64,000 nucleotides of DNA from Delphinus delphis (GCF_949987515.2 NC_082694.2:68632080-68696079), one strand, 5' to 3'; shown: positions 1-14,864, counted from the first letter of the stretch. Notes: generated by a model from the letters alone, not told the origin. Translations and numbers: made by a program.

Positions 1-522
1 ACCACTCAATCACAACACGCACTGAGTCTTCAACGTGGGCAAAAGCCCTCTTAAGCTCCATAACTAAAACTGTAGATTTGTTCCCCTCTTCTCTCAAGAA
101 AGCTGCTACTTAAAATCAATGCCCCACTCCAAATGTAGGATCCCTTCCATTCTCCAAAACCACAAGCATCTTTGGGTTATTCGAAATCCTGAAGAGCCAT
201 GTTGAGGTTCAGAACTCACACAGAGTCGTGGTGGTCCAAGGCACTCCTCTGGAGAGAGTCCCCTGTACTTCTTCCAAGGGTTCCCAGTACTTCACACTGA
301 CAGTATACACTACGCACAAAGCTCACTCAAGAAAGGCACACCGTAATGACTAAACACCAAGCCTCTCTCTTTCCTCACAAGAGTATTTGTCACAGGCAAG
401 GACCTGATGGTCAGTTATCGGCACTGTCTTGAATACTCTCCACCAGGCAGCCAAGCCCTCTCCAGACCTTCCACCCCTTGGAAGGAGACTTCAACTCCAA
501 CCTCATCCAAGTGTGAAAATAA
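1..522. other. Intronic sequence, nothing recognised
   Basis: This stretch lies in the BABAM2 intron at the left edge. I see no coding exon, RNA gene or repeat family I can name. Confidence 0.4.
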
Positions 523-570
523 ATAATATATATTCAAATATATATACATATATATACACACATACATAAT
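523..570. repeat. AT-rich TA/ACAT simple repeat
   Basis: An imperfect alternating purine-pyrimidine tract of TATA and ACATA units. It is low-complexity intronic DNA. Confidence 0.7.
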
Positions 571-774
571 TAATGTAATAGATCATCAGTGTGAATTCCC
601 CACCCCTCCTCCTCAAAATTTACCCATTTCTTTCCTAATCCTTTTGTCTTTTCCTCCTCCCTCTGGAGACTTCACCTCTGGTCTCTGCACTTGATCCCAC
701 CTCTGCCATCCTCCTACAGGTTCTTGTTCCACAGCTATTCTTCAGGGTCTGTATTCTAATTACTAATGCTACTG

Positions 775-1480
775 AACAAACTACCCAAAACTCAGAGGCT
801 TAAAATAACAACCATTTTATTATGGTCACAGATTCTGTGGGTTAGAAATCCGGGTAGAATGTAGGTGGGTGATTCTTTTGCTCTTCACAGCATTGCCTGA
901 GATCACTCAGTGGAATTCAGCTGGTGGACAGACTAGTTTGAAGGGTCCAATATGGTTCCACTCACATGTTTGGTGCCTGGGCTGGAATAACCCCAAGGCA
1001 AGAACTGCCAACTGCAGTGCCTACACGTGAACTCTTCATGTGGCTTGGCTACTTGACAGCATGACAACCTCAAAACAGTCAGACTTCTCATGCGTTGGCT
1101 CAAAGCTCCAAACCCAAGTGTTCCTGCTAATAAGACAAACACTGAATTGCCTTTGATGACCCAGCCTCAGAGGGCAAGCAGCATTACTTGCATCATACTC
1201 TATTGGTCAAAATAATCACAAGCCCACTCAGATTCAAGGGGAGGAAAATTATCCTCCAACTCTTGAAGGGGGAATGGCAAGGTCACACTCAGTATAGAAG
1301 AGCAGGCAGGACAGGAGATATTGTCGTGACCATCTTTGGACTGTCTGCCACAGTCTCCTACTTCACTACTTTGTTTCAGTTTAAAATCATGCTCAGTCTA
1401 ATCAATTCTCTCTTAAAATGTCTACTCTTAGTGCTGTCCATAGTAGACTTAGATAAACAAAGAAATTTGAGAAGGTAATT
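775..1480 (+). repeat. Ancient interspersed repeat (same family as 50985-51480)
   Basis: The segment begins with an AACAAACTACCCAAAACT-type motif, followed by the 'tta aaataacaac' and 'cacagattctgtgggt' blocks that mark an old, widespread mammalian interspersed repeat. A diverged second copy lies at about 50985-51480 in the same orientation. I cannot fix the family name from memory; an ancient MER-type element is likely. The open frames inside it are not genes. Confidence 0.5.
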
Positions 1481-4400
1481 GTAGGCAAGGGTAAGAGAAT
1501 TAGCAAAAGTTGGGGGGTAGAAAGCAAATTATGTGCCCAGGGGATGATGAGCAGACTACACTGGTAAGAACAAGATGTTCAGAAGGGAGAGGGCAGATAG
1601 AGTTGAAAATGAAGGCTAGGGACAGATTATCCAAGTTGTCTGGTTTAGAGTAAAGAAGGGGGTAAAGAGAAGCGAGAGTGCTGGCAAGGTTATGACAGTG
1701 CCAAACAATGGAGGCCCTCAAATACTGGGCTTCAGAATTTGCACTGAGGAGGTGCTGAGTAATGACTGGATGAGTGGATGGGAGAAAGTGCTCTGAGATT
1801 CGTGAATTCCTTCCTTTCTATAGGAGATGGCCAACCCTGAGAAAGCAAGCAAACAATCTGATGTTTGAGGGTGATTGCCTGGAACTTATCTTACCCAAGA
1901 GTAATGAAATTACACTGCGAAAAACAGAAAAGAAGAAACAGAAAGATAAGAACAATAAAAAAAAAAATTAACTGGAGAAGAAAACATTTTGCAATTTGCT
2001 CTACATTAGGATGACCAAATTGTCTGATTTCAACATGAGGTAGCACTTATTCTTCAGTCATGACAGTCTTTAGGCATACTGTCAAGCAACGCATTTCATG
2101 TCTAACTAATCATTTCATGATCTGCTTATTGGACCCATCCTGAAGACAGAATCAAAAGCGCTGCTACTCTCAGGATAAATTCAACTTACTCTTTTCTTCC
2201 CAATGTATTATACTCATCATTTTAAAATAAGAGATTCATCAATTAAGAGTTGTTCTTTACAAAGTAAAGTCATCTAGTCCTATTGTAGCCAAGTGTTGGC
2301 AAAACTACTTTCGTGAGTCTTTTCCCTGGTTCTTTCTAAATATGCATATCAACCGGGTAGATTTACATAAACTTGCAGAGCTCTCTTTCCCTGTCTTCAG
2401 TGCAAAAACCATGATACCCTTTCTCAAACCTTTAGATACACCCTTGTCCCACTGAAAGTCCCACTGAAAATTAGTATCCTTCCAGGTGAGACTTTCCACA
2501 TAAGATATAATCTTTTAGTGCTCTGGTCTCACTCATTTAATAAATAAGCATTTCCTGATCAGCTACTATGTGGGGCATATGGACCTTAGAGATCCCAGGG
2601 ATTCTGCCCCTAGAGTTTAGCAATATGCTATTTCAGGAACCACAGATTTGATTGGATATAAATAATCTGGATAACAAATTCTCCCATGTCTTGGAATCCA
2701 AATTTCTTCCTTCATGCTCTCCTTAGTGCATTATCAGGATTCAGTCTGTTTCTATGATGAACTGCCTGATGTCCATAAATCTGACATAAAATCCACCTTC
2801 AGAAAGTTCACTTTTTCTGTAAAGCAGCACAATTTCTCTTTCCTTTCCTCTCATCTTAAGAACCAGAACACAAAAGAAACAGAGAGCTACGCTAATGATG
2901 TTGAACCTTACAGAAGATGGGGTTTTCATAAATACGAAAAGAAGAGTCAGAAGTAGAAATGATGTGTGCCAGGACAGACTGTTAAGGATGCCACTTAAAA
3001 TAACTCATGCATGGGTCTGTATTCTCTTTATAGACAGGTTCTTCTCTCAGACAAACCGGGCTAAAGGTAACTCCTATTCTACATGAATAAAATCAAGTTG
3101 TCACAATGTGACCTCCAAGTCATAAGAAAGTAAGAAAATTGCTCTTTTCTAAGTCCCACAACATAGTTCACCCACTATGGCATGACAAATTAGAACGAAG
3201 ATGACATTTATCTTCACATTAAGTAGTGAAGACATGTGCTTTAAATTATCTCTGCTTTCCAAAGAGTGAAAATCCAATGCAAATACTGAAGTCATATCCA
3301 AGGTGAACAGTCTTAATGGATGCTGGTAACAGGAATTGAAAATTCCCACTGTTAAGAGGAAGACACACAGAGAAGAAATAACTGGGCAACAACATGGCCT
3401 AAGTCATCAAAATATCCTTGAAAATCAAAGCCCGAAATAAAACGAAGCACCCCATGTGACTCTGAAGACTTAAGCATCACTCATTCGCAATGGGGGGAAA
3501 ACTTCCACTAATGCATATACATGTGTTTGGAAAAAAACAGACAAGATTTACAAATGATGTCAGAGATCACTCAAGTTTTTGCCCTAGACCAACAAAATGG
3601 AAAGGGCAATTTCAAACTGCTACCCAGCACTTTTAGAAGTTGCCAAAGTTTGAAGATTTTTGTTCTTTCAAAGGAAGAAAGCAACGATGACTAACAATAG
3701 GGTACTTCCTGGCCTGAGGAAGAGGGAGACAGGAGCTCTCCAGCTGCACTTCCTAGAGAAGTATGCCAGCTGCCTTCTGCAAACTGAGATCAAATTTCCA
3801 AGAATTTACAGGATAGCGGTTATGATAGATGACCTAAAATACTGATCTGTTGCAAGGAGGATGCAGTGCAGACCACACAGGAACTGACAGGAAATCAGCC
3901 CTCGGGCTGGCACTTACACATTTAAGAAGGCTAGGAATTCTGGACCTTTGACAGCCAAATTTCATCATTTTCCTTTGTAGGAAGAGTTAGCCTTCAGAGA
4001 GAACAGTCAGAAACATCTTGTACAAAGCTTCTTGGTGCCTATTTCTATTTAATAACACTGCCCCCTGCCTGAACCAGTGGTTTCCTCACATGTTAGAAGT
4101 CCATTTAAGGTCCTACAGCACTTACGTGACCAAAAATCACATGTTTACTGGCACACACCTTCATTTTCTCAGCCACAAGCCCACTGAATGCCATAAATGA
4201 TTCACAGACTGTGATGATGCTAAGCAGAAAAACTAATATTTGGAGTTCACCAAATAATGAGTCATTCTCCTGGAAGAAAAGAAATCCTTAAGACTGGCAG
4301 CCCCATAGGACAAAATTTTAAAAATTGTTTTTAACATTAGTATTAATTCCATAAAAGTTGGCGGAATGAAAACGGTTGAGAAACATGTGACATTTGGTTT

Positions 4401-6329
4401 GCTCGTGCCTTCTCGAAGTCCAGTTCACGCTCCAGGAAAAAGAACGAGTAGGACATCTATTACCTATTCCTAGACCTGCCTTCTGGACTCACTGCTGCCA
4501 AGTTACTCACTCTCCCACACAACACTTTCCATACTAATTTTGACCCTTAAAAATCAAAAAGAAGCCTTGCCTTCTTTGCACCCAAATGCCAAAATGGAAT
4601 CTTTTAGTATTTCACCTTTATAAAGGGAATGTTTGAAAACAGGCCTCTTTGGCTGTGACACCAGGGAGTTGCTGAGGCCTCCAAGGGCCGGAGGAAACAT
4701 TCCCAGCCCCTCACAGTGCTGCCTACTCCTACGGTGCAATCTGGCAATGGCCAGGGACCAAGTCTTTAAAGCTGTTTTATGGTATTTAACATATGGTCAT
4801 AAATTGCTCAGTGCTCTGAAGAGGGGCTAAATTTGCCACCCCTATTGATGAGAAATGTTCTTATTTATTTAAATTTAGTGGCAAATTGGCACTTCTCCAG
4901 ATGGAGAGGTTTAGGCATAAGTACAAAGGAAGAACTAACTAGAGATGGAGTTGGAACTTTTCTATACGCTGAATGCAACCACGTCAATTTAGGTTTACGG
5001 CACCACGATTAAACAGGGTTTCCCATACAGAGTGACAATAATAGGAAAAGAGTCTAATTTCTAAGGCCCAAGGAGGGGGGAAACATAAATTTTATTCAGA
5101 CTGCATGAAAACTTTTTTTTTAATTTATTTCTCTTTCTCCTCAAGTTAACTCTCTCTCTTCCTTTGTGCCTTCACCTCCCCCACAAGTTAGATGTATGTG
5201 GACTTCATCTGAAGTCTATAGACCGCCTTGAAAGTTCCTAAATCCCTTCGCATCCACCTTCCTATTTTGCCACAATTTTTAACTTGCTTATTTTTTTTAA
5301 TGGCTCTAACTCCCCACCACTAAAGACATGATCCTACTAAAACACTTTGTTCTCTTCCTTTTCCAACCAATCCCTGTAGCCAAAGGCAGAAGAAAAACAA
5401 GAATCTTATTTATTGATTGATTTGTTTTTTGGTGGTATTGTTACTAATGGTATTAATGTGAATGGCATCAAAAGGGAAATGGGAAAGGTAAAGCCACTTC
5501 TGGTTTTGTTTTTTATATGCTGATATAGAACCAGCAGAAGAATCAAAAGATCTCTCGCCTAACTCTGGAAATGTGAAGAAGGATTTCAATAAATTGGAGG
5601 TTTGACAGCAGCCTGGGAAAAGTATTAAAAGAACTGTTTTATGAACAGTTAGGCTGCTTATATCAAATAGAAGTCTCATTTTTTATTTTGATAGAAACAG
5701 AAGAGCCATATCTGCCACACAAATAAATATAAAGAGAGATTGATTTATTAAGAATCAACATATACAAGTTAATATGAATGATGCCACATACTAGGAAATT
5801 TAGACATGGTTCATATCCTTTGGGAGAATGGAAATATGCAATCTCAATTATTTCCCCTAAAGCAGACTAATGATCCAGTGAAAATCAATGGAGATCAGCA
5901 ATCAGAAAATGTCACATAAAGCCTGCCGTGCAACCAGAAGTGATCGGGAGTGCCTGTGCCATCTGGAATGCCCATCAATGTCCCAAAAGGTCTTATGCTA
6001 ACTTCTGTTGAAATATCCTGGAGGTGAGAGCAGCTCAATGTCCTTAAGGGCCAAAATAATAAAGAAAAAAGACTAGTTCAAAAGAAACAGAAGCACATCT
6101 GGGCCCTCCATACACTTCCATTAAGAACCTCGTTTCCTAAAAACCTTTAATTCTTAGGTCAGACCAGAATTTTAAAGTCTCTGCTTTACCTATTCTGAAA
6201 AACTATTAGTCCCTCTTTTCTGATATGAAGTCACTATTGCCAGTACCATAATCTTGCAAAAAAAGGGAATCATCCTAAGATACAAAGTTAATTAACAGAA
6301 ATGTAGGCATGTACTGACACCAACTTTGT
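1481..6329. other. BABAM2 intron, no gene seen
   Basis: About 4.8 kb of AT-rich intronic sequence. Open frames here are short, lack good splice borders and match nothing I recognise. No strong young repeat is visible. Confidence 0.4.
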
Positions 6330-8625
6330 ACCCTCACAAGATGCTATACATTTACTAAGACAGTCCATACCAGAACCCATAAAACAAGTCACAATAAATT
6401 TTAAAAGATGTAAATCATACAAAGTATGTTCTTTGACCATAATGGGGCTAAATTCAAAATCACTAAAAGAAAGATATCTGAAAAATCTAGAAAATTCTGG
6501 GAACTAAATGACGTTTCTAAATAACCCATGGGTCAAAAAAGAAATCAAAAGGGAAATAAGAAATATGATGAACTAAAATGAAAATATAACATATTCAGAT
6601 TTGAGGGATAGAGCTAAAGCAGTACTTAGATAGGAATTTATAGCATTAAACACCAATATCATAAAAGAAAGATCTCAAATCAATGACCTCAGCTTCCACT
6701 TAATAAACTAGAAAAAGAAGAACAAGAAAACCCAAAGTAAGAGAAGAAAGAAATATCAAAGATCAGAATAGAAATCAATAAGATAGAAAACAGAAATACA
6801 ACAGAGAAGATGGATAAAGTCAAAAGATGGTTCTTTGAAAAGATAAAATTAAAAAATTAGCCAGACTGGTAAAAAGAAAAAAGAAGAAACAAATTACCAA
6901 TATCAGGAAAAACAGATGTGACAACATTATAGATTTTATATATTAAAAAAAAAATGAGAACATTATGAAAAACATTATGCCAATAAATTCAGCACCTTGG
7001 ATGAAATGGACAAATCCCTTTAAGGATACAAGCTACTGACACTTGAGAAGAAGTAGATGACTTAAGTTCTATATCTATTAAGGAAATTTAATCTGCACTT
7101 TAAAGTGGTTTCACTGGAGAATTCCACCAAACATTTAAGGAAGAAATAATACGAATTCTTCACAAACTATTCCCCAAAACTGAGGAAAATGGTTCTCATT
7201 TCACAATGAGTTCTGTGCTGAAGTCAGTTTTGCCATGATGCTAAAACCAGTAACAAGCATAAAAGAAAACTACAAACCAATATCATCCATGGACATAAAT
7301 GCAAAATTCTAAACTATTTTATTTAGCAAATTGAATCCAACAACATATAAAAAGGCTAATACATCATGACCAACTGGAGTTTACATCAGAAATGCAAGGT
7401 AAGTTGAACATTCAAAAGTCAATCCACCATACTAATAAAATTTTTTAAAAACCACATGATCATCTCAATAGATGAAGAAAGTACTTGCCAAAATATAACA
7501 TCCATTCCTGATTTTAACACAAAACAAAAAACTCTCAATTAAATAGGAGTAGAAGGGAACTTCCTCAAACTGATAAGGGGTGTCTGTGAAAAATATACAG
7601 CCAATATTATACTTAATGGTGAAAGACTGTATATTTTCCCCTAAAATCTGGACAAGGCAAGAATGTCTGCTCTCATCACTTGAATCCAACAACATGTAGG
7701 AGACTCTAGTCAGTGCCCTAAGGCAAGAAAAAGAAATATGGGGGGATTATATTTTCAACATATTAGCAACAAAGAGTTAGAAAAAGAAAGTTGAAAATAG
7801 ATATACTATAAATTAGCATCAAAAAACATGAAATATTCAGAGGTAGATTTAACAAAATTTGTACAAGACCTGTTCACTGAAAACTACAAAATACTTAAAG
7901 AAGACCTAAATAAATGGAGAGGTTATCATTTTCATCCATTGGAAGACTCAATGTTATTAAGATCTTAATTATATGCAAATTGACCTCCAGATTCAATGCA
8001 ATCTCAGCAGGATTTTTGCAGACATTAACAAGCTAATTCTAAAATTTCTATGGAAATAGAAATAGTAGAAGTAGTAGGACTTATAGTACCTGACTTAAAG
8101 ATTTACTACAAAGCTATAATAATCAAGGCAGCGTTATACTCACATAAGGATAGACATATCAGTGGAATACAATGTAAAGTCCAGAAATGGGCCCACACTT
8201 AAATTGTTGATTAACATGCATACGGTCAAAGTTAACTCAAATTGGATCATAGACCAAAATGCTAAAGGTAAAAAATATAAAACTTCTAGGAGAAAATCTT
8301 TAAGACCTTCAGGTAGGCAAAGATTTCTTAAACAAGAAGCCAAAAGCATAAAGAACAAAGAAAAAATGTTAAATTTGACTTCATCAAAGTTAAAAAGTTG
8401 TGCTATTGGAAAGACGCCATTAAGAAAATGAAAAGTGAAGCCATAGGCTATGAGAAAATATTGACAAACTGACAACTTCTTTTCAGACTATATAAAGAAC
8501 ACTTATAACTCAACAAAAAAACCAACAATCCAATCAAAACATTGAGCAAAAACATTTGAACACTTAACAAAAGATATATGAATAGCCAATAAGCACATGA
8601 GAATGCAAATCAAAACTACAATGAG

Positions 8626-8834
8626 GGGCTTCCCTGGTGGCACAGTGGTTGAGAGTCCACCTGCCGATGCAGGGGACACGGGTTCGTGCCCCGGTCCAGA
8701 AAGATCCCACATGCCGCGGAGCGGCTGGGACCATGAGCCATGGCCACTGAGCCTGCACGTCCGGAGCCTGTGCTCCACAACGGGAGAGGCCACAACAGTG
8801 AGAGGCCTGCGTACCAAAAAAAAAAAAAAAAAAC
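8626..8834 (+). mobile_element. CHR-type SINE, short subfamily
   Basis: A full-length tRNA-derived SINE. It has the 'ggcttccctggtggcacagtgg' type head, a B-box-like 'ggttcgtgcc', the 'gagcggctggg' block and an A tail. The duplication 'aaactacaatgag' occurs at 8613-8625 and again at 8835-8847. It sits inside the old L1. Confidence 0.9.
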
Positions 8835-9529
8835 AAACTACAATGAGATACACTACACATCCACTAGAATAAATATAATTTAAAAGACCAACAATATCAA
8901 ATGTTGGTAAGAATATGGAATAACTAGAGAGCCCATAAATTGCTAGTAGGAATGTAAAATAGTACAACCACTTTGGAAAACAGTTTAATGATTAACATAC
9001 ACTTAGCTTACAACACAGCAGTACTATTCCTAGGTATTTACCCAAGAAAATGAGAACATATCTCCACAAAAACACATGTACAAAAATTTAACAGCAGCTT
9101 TATTCATACAAGCCAAAACCTGGAAATAACTCAGATGCCCTTCAACAGATGAATGAATTTTTGTTTTAACTGTGGTATATCCATACAATGTTCTACTGTT
9201 GGCAATAAAAGGAACAAAGCATTGATATATGGAATAGTATAGATGAATCTCAAAAACATTAAGCTGAATGAAAGAAGCCATATACCCAAAACTACATAGT
9301 ATATGACTCCATTTATATGAAATTCTAAAACAGGCAAAACCGTTTACAATTTCAGAGAGAAGATAAGGATCAAGGGTTGGGGGATGGTGGTGGAAGGAAC
9401 TGACTTGTGGAGGAAAGAAAATGTTCTATACCTTTGGACGATGAAAATGTTCTACGTCTTGACTGTGGTGTAGTTAAATAGCTATTTATAGCTGCCAAAA
9501 TGTATGGAATCGTTCATTAAAATGGGTAC

Positions 9530-9742
9530 TTTTTTTTTTTTTTTTTTTTGCAGTACGCGGGCCTCTCACTGTTGTGGCCTCTCCCGTTGCGGAGCACAGG
9601 CTCCGGACGCGCAGGCTCAGCAGCCATGGCGCACAGGCCCAGCTGCTCTGCAGCATGTGGGATCCTCCTGGACCGGGGCACAAACCTGCGTCCCCCGCAT
9701 CAGCAGGCAGACTCTCAACCACTGCACCACCAGGGAAGCCCC
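9530..9742 (-). mobile_element. CHR-type SINE, short subfamily
   Basis: Reverse-oriented: a T run at 9530-9549 is the A tail, and the 'accaccagggaagcc' head is at the right end. It interrupts the 3' end of the old L1, which continues at about 9743. Confidence 0.88.
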
Positions 9743-9795
9743 TGGTACATTTTATTTTATGTAAATTATACTTCCATAAAGTTAATATAAAAAAG

Positions 9796-10583
9796 TGGGA
9801 TATAAATTTCTATCTCAAAGTTACTGTGTGATTAAATGAGAACATGTATATAAATAAGCCTGTCTATAAAATATCTGCTCAATAAGTTAGTCATAGCAAT
9901 TTTATCAGTCACCTTTTAATAAACTATAATCAGCATCAAAGCCAGATTTTATACATATATAGTTAGCCTATAACTAAGCTGACTTCTGACTTTACAAATT
10001 TTTAATAATGTTAGTTGCTATTATTAAAAATTCTTCCAACATTCCATGAATTCCAAGAAGAAACATTCTGAAATACCAGGACAAAGGAATCCTCAAAATC
10101 TAAGGGAGAGTTAATGTCTAATCAACAAAATTAGCACTTCTTACTTGACTTTCAATGATCATTTTTTAAAACATTCACTAAATCAAAGGTGACCTGCCTC
10201 CCTAATTAGCCTCTAAAAATACCTTGAACTCTAGATAATAATAATCTTTAAGTAAATGAATCTTTTGAAAAGATAAAAATAAAGTAAAATGAAATATACT
10301 ACCAAGAAAAATTATAATGCCTCTTGGCATGATGCCAAACTAAATCCCTGGACTTCTGTGTCCAAATTTTTACTTAGCCCAACTGTTACAAGTCCTAGTA
10401 AAATTGGTTCAATCCTCCTCTCCTTGCAGGTGATCTGGAGTCCCAGCCAAGGAGCCTCACAAAGAGCACAGCCATCGGAGCAGCAGGTTGGCAGGTGCCA
10501 ATGAAGAACCAGATATGTCACAGAACAGTCGGCCATTTGACTATTGCCTTGGTCCGTCCTACTGAAGACTAAACAGTGCGATC
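9796..10583. other. Intronic sequence, nothing recognised
   Basis: AT-rich sequence without a convincing exon or nameable repeat. A 71-codon plus-strand frame (10289-10504) has no supporting features. Confidence 0.35.
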
Positions 10584-10597
10584 AAAAGTAGAAAGAA

Positions 10598-10971
10598 GGG
10601 GGCTGCGCTGGTGGCGCAGTGGTTAAGAATCTGCCTGCCAATGCAGGGGACATGGGTTCAAGCCCTGGTCCGGGAAGATCCCACATGCCACAGAGCAACT
10701 AAGCCCATGCACCACAACTACTGAGCCAGCACTCTACAGCCTGCGAGCCACAACTACTGAGCCTGAGTGCCACAACTACTGAAGCCCACAAGCCACAACT
10801 CCTGAAGCCCACACCCCTAGAGCCCATGCTCTGCAACAAGAGAAGCCACTGCAATGAGAAGCTCGTGCACCACAACAAAGAGTAGCTCCCACTTGCCACA
10901 ACTAGAGAAAGCCTGTGCACAGCAACGAAGACCCAATACAGCCAATAAATAAATAAATGAATAAATAAATA
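10598..10971 (+). mobile_element. CHR-type SINE, long subfamily
   Basis: This is the long form with repeated 'gccacaactactgagcc' units and a terminal TAAA-rich tail. The duplication 'aaaagtagaaaga' occurs at 10584-10596 and again directly after the tail (about 10972-10984). Confidence 0.9.
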
Positions 10972-10984
10972 AAAAGTAGAAAGA

Positions 10985-12199
10985 GGAAAGACAGGACATT
11001 TGAGAAGTACAACAAGCAAATCACTTGTATATAGGCTTTTTTTTTTTTTTGGAGAGAGACAGAGTAGTTTAATATGATTGTTTCCAAACATGGCAGCAGC
11101 ACCTAAGAATTTTTTTTTGTTTTTTTTTTAATGCAGATACCTAGGAAACATCACAGGAAATTCAGATTCTGTAGGTCCAGACTGGGGTCTGGGAATAAAA
11201 TAAGGTTGCTGGACTCTCCTTAAGGCCCTCCTCCAATTTTCCAATGTTATGATCCTGAAAGGCAGACTAATAATTAAACCCACTTTTTCCTTCACCCTCA
11301 TTCTCCATGGGTTGCCGTCTGCTGTCACAGGAAACCAAGAAAGGTCACAGACCCAATTGAAAACAAAGCAAAGACAAACCACTGGTACAGGGGATTCATA
11401 CAAGAGAGGAATTTAGGGAAACTGATTGGAGGGATGAAAAAGCCCTAGGAAAGGCAGGTGTTAGAGAATGGCAGAAAATAAATGAACTGAACTTCATTAT
11501 ATTACATGTTACATTTCCTTTCTCAGGGATTGTGAGCATCTAACACTTGGCTATTTCTTTTCCCCTCCTGTTTTAAAGTGAAAGTCTTAAAGAAAAGAAG
11601 AAAATTATGAGAGTATTTTTGTTTGTACTTTATACTATTGAAGAAGGACATTAAGTGAGTTAATATAAGGCTAAATATTGAATGCATAAATATTGCTCTA
11701 TAATTCTATTCACTTTAGTAATTCAGTGAAAGATGAATCCATCCATCCTCTAGATCTTATCTAAGGAGTTGTGTTTCAGCTCCTCAAAAGCAAAGGTAGA
11801 GTCATATGGCTCCTTCAGGATGTAGGCCTCTAACGTAAGTTGCAAATAAAAATATTTTGAGGGTATGTTTGCTCTTTGCTAAAAGCTCTAAATTTTTTGC
11901 ATAAAGATTCTAAACTTCCAAAATTTTTACTTTTTAATGAAATTCATTGTTTTAAGGGAGAAACCTTTGAGGTCCCAGAAATTGTTCCATTTCGCCTGAC
12001 TCATAATATGGTTAATGGAATGGGTCCTATGGAAACAGAATGTCTTTTTTGAAGAGCTTGTGAAATTACAATGAGGCTGATGCGAGATCAGAGAGAACCT
12101 TTAATGAGGTAATCATCTATATTTTGTAAACAATTCAATAGTAACTTTGAATGTGATTATTGGTTTCTAGGTTGTTTTCTTTACATAGAAGCTACTTTG
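10985..12199. other. Intronic sequence, nothing recognised
   Basis: About 1.2 kb with two T-rich runs (11038-11051 and 11110-11130). No exon is recognised. Confidence 0.35.
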
Positions 12200-12200
12200 C

Positions 12201-12386
12201 TGAGCCTGCGAGCCACAACTACTGAAGCCCACGCGCCTAGAGCCTGTGCTCCGCAACAAGAGAAGCCACCACAATGAGAAGCCCATGCACCGCAACGAAG
12301 AGTAGCCCCCGCTCGCCGCAAGTAGAGAAAGCCCGTGCGCAGCAACGAAGACCCAACGCAGCCAAAAATAAATAAATAAATTTTTT
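12201..12386 (+). mobile_element. CHR-type SINE, long subfamily, 5'-truncated
   Basis: Only the 3' half is present. It starts in a 'gagcctgcgagccacaac' unit and runs to the TAAATAAATAAAT tail. The tRNA-like head is missing. Confidence 0.85.
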
Positions 12387-12619
12387 TTACAAAATGGTAT
12401 GTAAAATATATCTTAATAAAAGCTACTATTAAAAAAAATCTACTTCAACCAGTACAGTGTATATAGGCTTTTGACTTGGACTGTTGTCAGCTGAGCTCCA
12501 CCGAGGGGGGCCAAGGAGAGGCTGGAAGGGCAGCCTGTGACAGCCTCGAATGCTAGGCTGTGAGATTCGGTTACTAAAATACTGAAGGGAAGGGCGAAAA
12601 GGTTAAAGCAGAAGGATTA

Positions 12620-12956
12620 CTCGGTTAACATTTTCCAAATAGATTATTTATTTTAAACAATACAAGAAATTTTTCATAAAATAAAACTGTCATCCCAACA
12701 AAACTGCCAACAGCTACAGCCACAGCAGCCAACCTTTGAACCTACACCAAAGTTCAGAATATAAGGTATAAGAACAAAGCAAGCAAAGTGCAAAGTTCTT
12801 ACAGGTAAGATTAAATCAATAGAACCTTAATATCTCCTTCAGCTGATGCAACAAACTTCTCCAAAACACCACTGGGACCTTCTGGTGTCAGCAGTTTGGG
12901 GTTTAGTTTATGTTTGACAGCCATCAGGCAAAGCCCTTGAGTGTCTCTACACACCG
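12620..12956 (-). other. Candidate 3'-terminal exon with poly(A) signal, unidentified
   Basis: On the minus strand a pyrimidine-rich tract (about 12957-12992) ends in TTATGTAG, a good splice acceptor. The next 146 bases stay open to a TAA at 12811-12813. If joined to BABAM2 exon 3, which ends one base into a codon, the reading frame is continuous and would add 48 residues. The added peptide includes the segments CRDTQGLCLMAV and EGPSGVLEKFVASAEGDIKV. About 160 bases past the stop there is an AATAAA on the minus strand (12647-12652), so the block has acceptor, frame, stop and poly(A) signal. I do not recognise the protein. A faint resemblance to roadblock-type sequences (C-D-x-QGL) is not enough for a call. 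It may instead be a retrocopy fragment or chance: the frame also stays open about 17 codons upstream of the acceptor, which weakens the splice argument. Confidence 0.35.
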
Positions 12957-13081
12957 CTACATAAGTGAAAAGGACAAAGAGCAGAGGAAAAAGAGCTTTC
13001 TGAGTTTACTATGCTGATTGGCTAAGACAAAGTAATATATAATAGACCTGAGATGCAAGAAGCACTGTGTCAATGCATACA

Positions 13082-13135
<54 letters not shown>

Positions 13136-13136
13136 G
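13082..13136. repeat. (AC)n microsatellite
   Basis: About 20 uninterrupted AC units, one AA interruption, then six more units. It lies about 125 bases upstream (minus-strand sense) of the exon-like block at 12.65-12.96 kb. It is probably length-polymorphic. Confidence 0.95.
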
Positions 13137-13145
13137 AGCAGCCAA

Positions 13146-14802
<1,657 letters not shown>

Positions 14803-14864
14803 GACTTTTTTTTTATTAATTTTTATTGGAGTATGGTTGCTTTACGATGTTGTGTTAGAAGGAC
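14803..14864 (-). mobile_element. L1 3'-end fragment, very short
   Basis: A T run is followed by 'tttttattggagtatggttg', the reverse complement of the cetartiodactyl L1 3' terminus. An 'aaggactt' duplication flanks it (14798-14805 and about 14862-14869), so it is a severely 5'-truncated insertion of about 60 bases. Confidence 0.65.

Larger units (their letters stand above)
6330..9795 (+). mobile_element. Old L1 LINE, 5'-truncated, ORF2 degenerate
   Basis: The order of segments follows L1 ORF2: an endonuclease/RT-like A-rich region from about 6.4 kb, an RT-like segment near 7.3-7.7 kb, the C-terminal segment near 8.1-9.3 kb, and a 3' end at about 9.79 kb ('taaattatacttccataaag'). Stops and frameshifts run throughout, so it is dead. 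Two CHR SINEs split it (8626-8834 and about 9530-9742); the L1 text resumes cleanly after each, so the SINEs are younger. Confidence 0.8.

Noticed and set aside
8640..8700. tRNA-like A and B boxes in SINE heads (here and at every SINE)
   Set aside because: They are pol III promoter remnants of tRNA-derived SINEs, without a cloverleaf or CCA-ready 3' end, so they are not tRNA genes.
8503..8967. A 154-codon minus-strand open frame, and similar frames at 22115-22597, 32076-32378, 32230-32784, 53724-54068 and 55377-55712
   Set aside because: They are read-through of CHR SINEs, which are GC-rich and stop-poor, with the A tail read as poly-Phe or poly-Lys. The same peptides recur at every SINE copy.
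12957..13145. Cys/Val-rich minus-strand open frame
   Set aside because: It is a translation of the (AC)n microsatellite.
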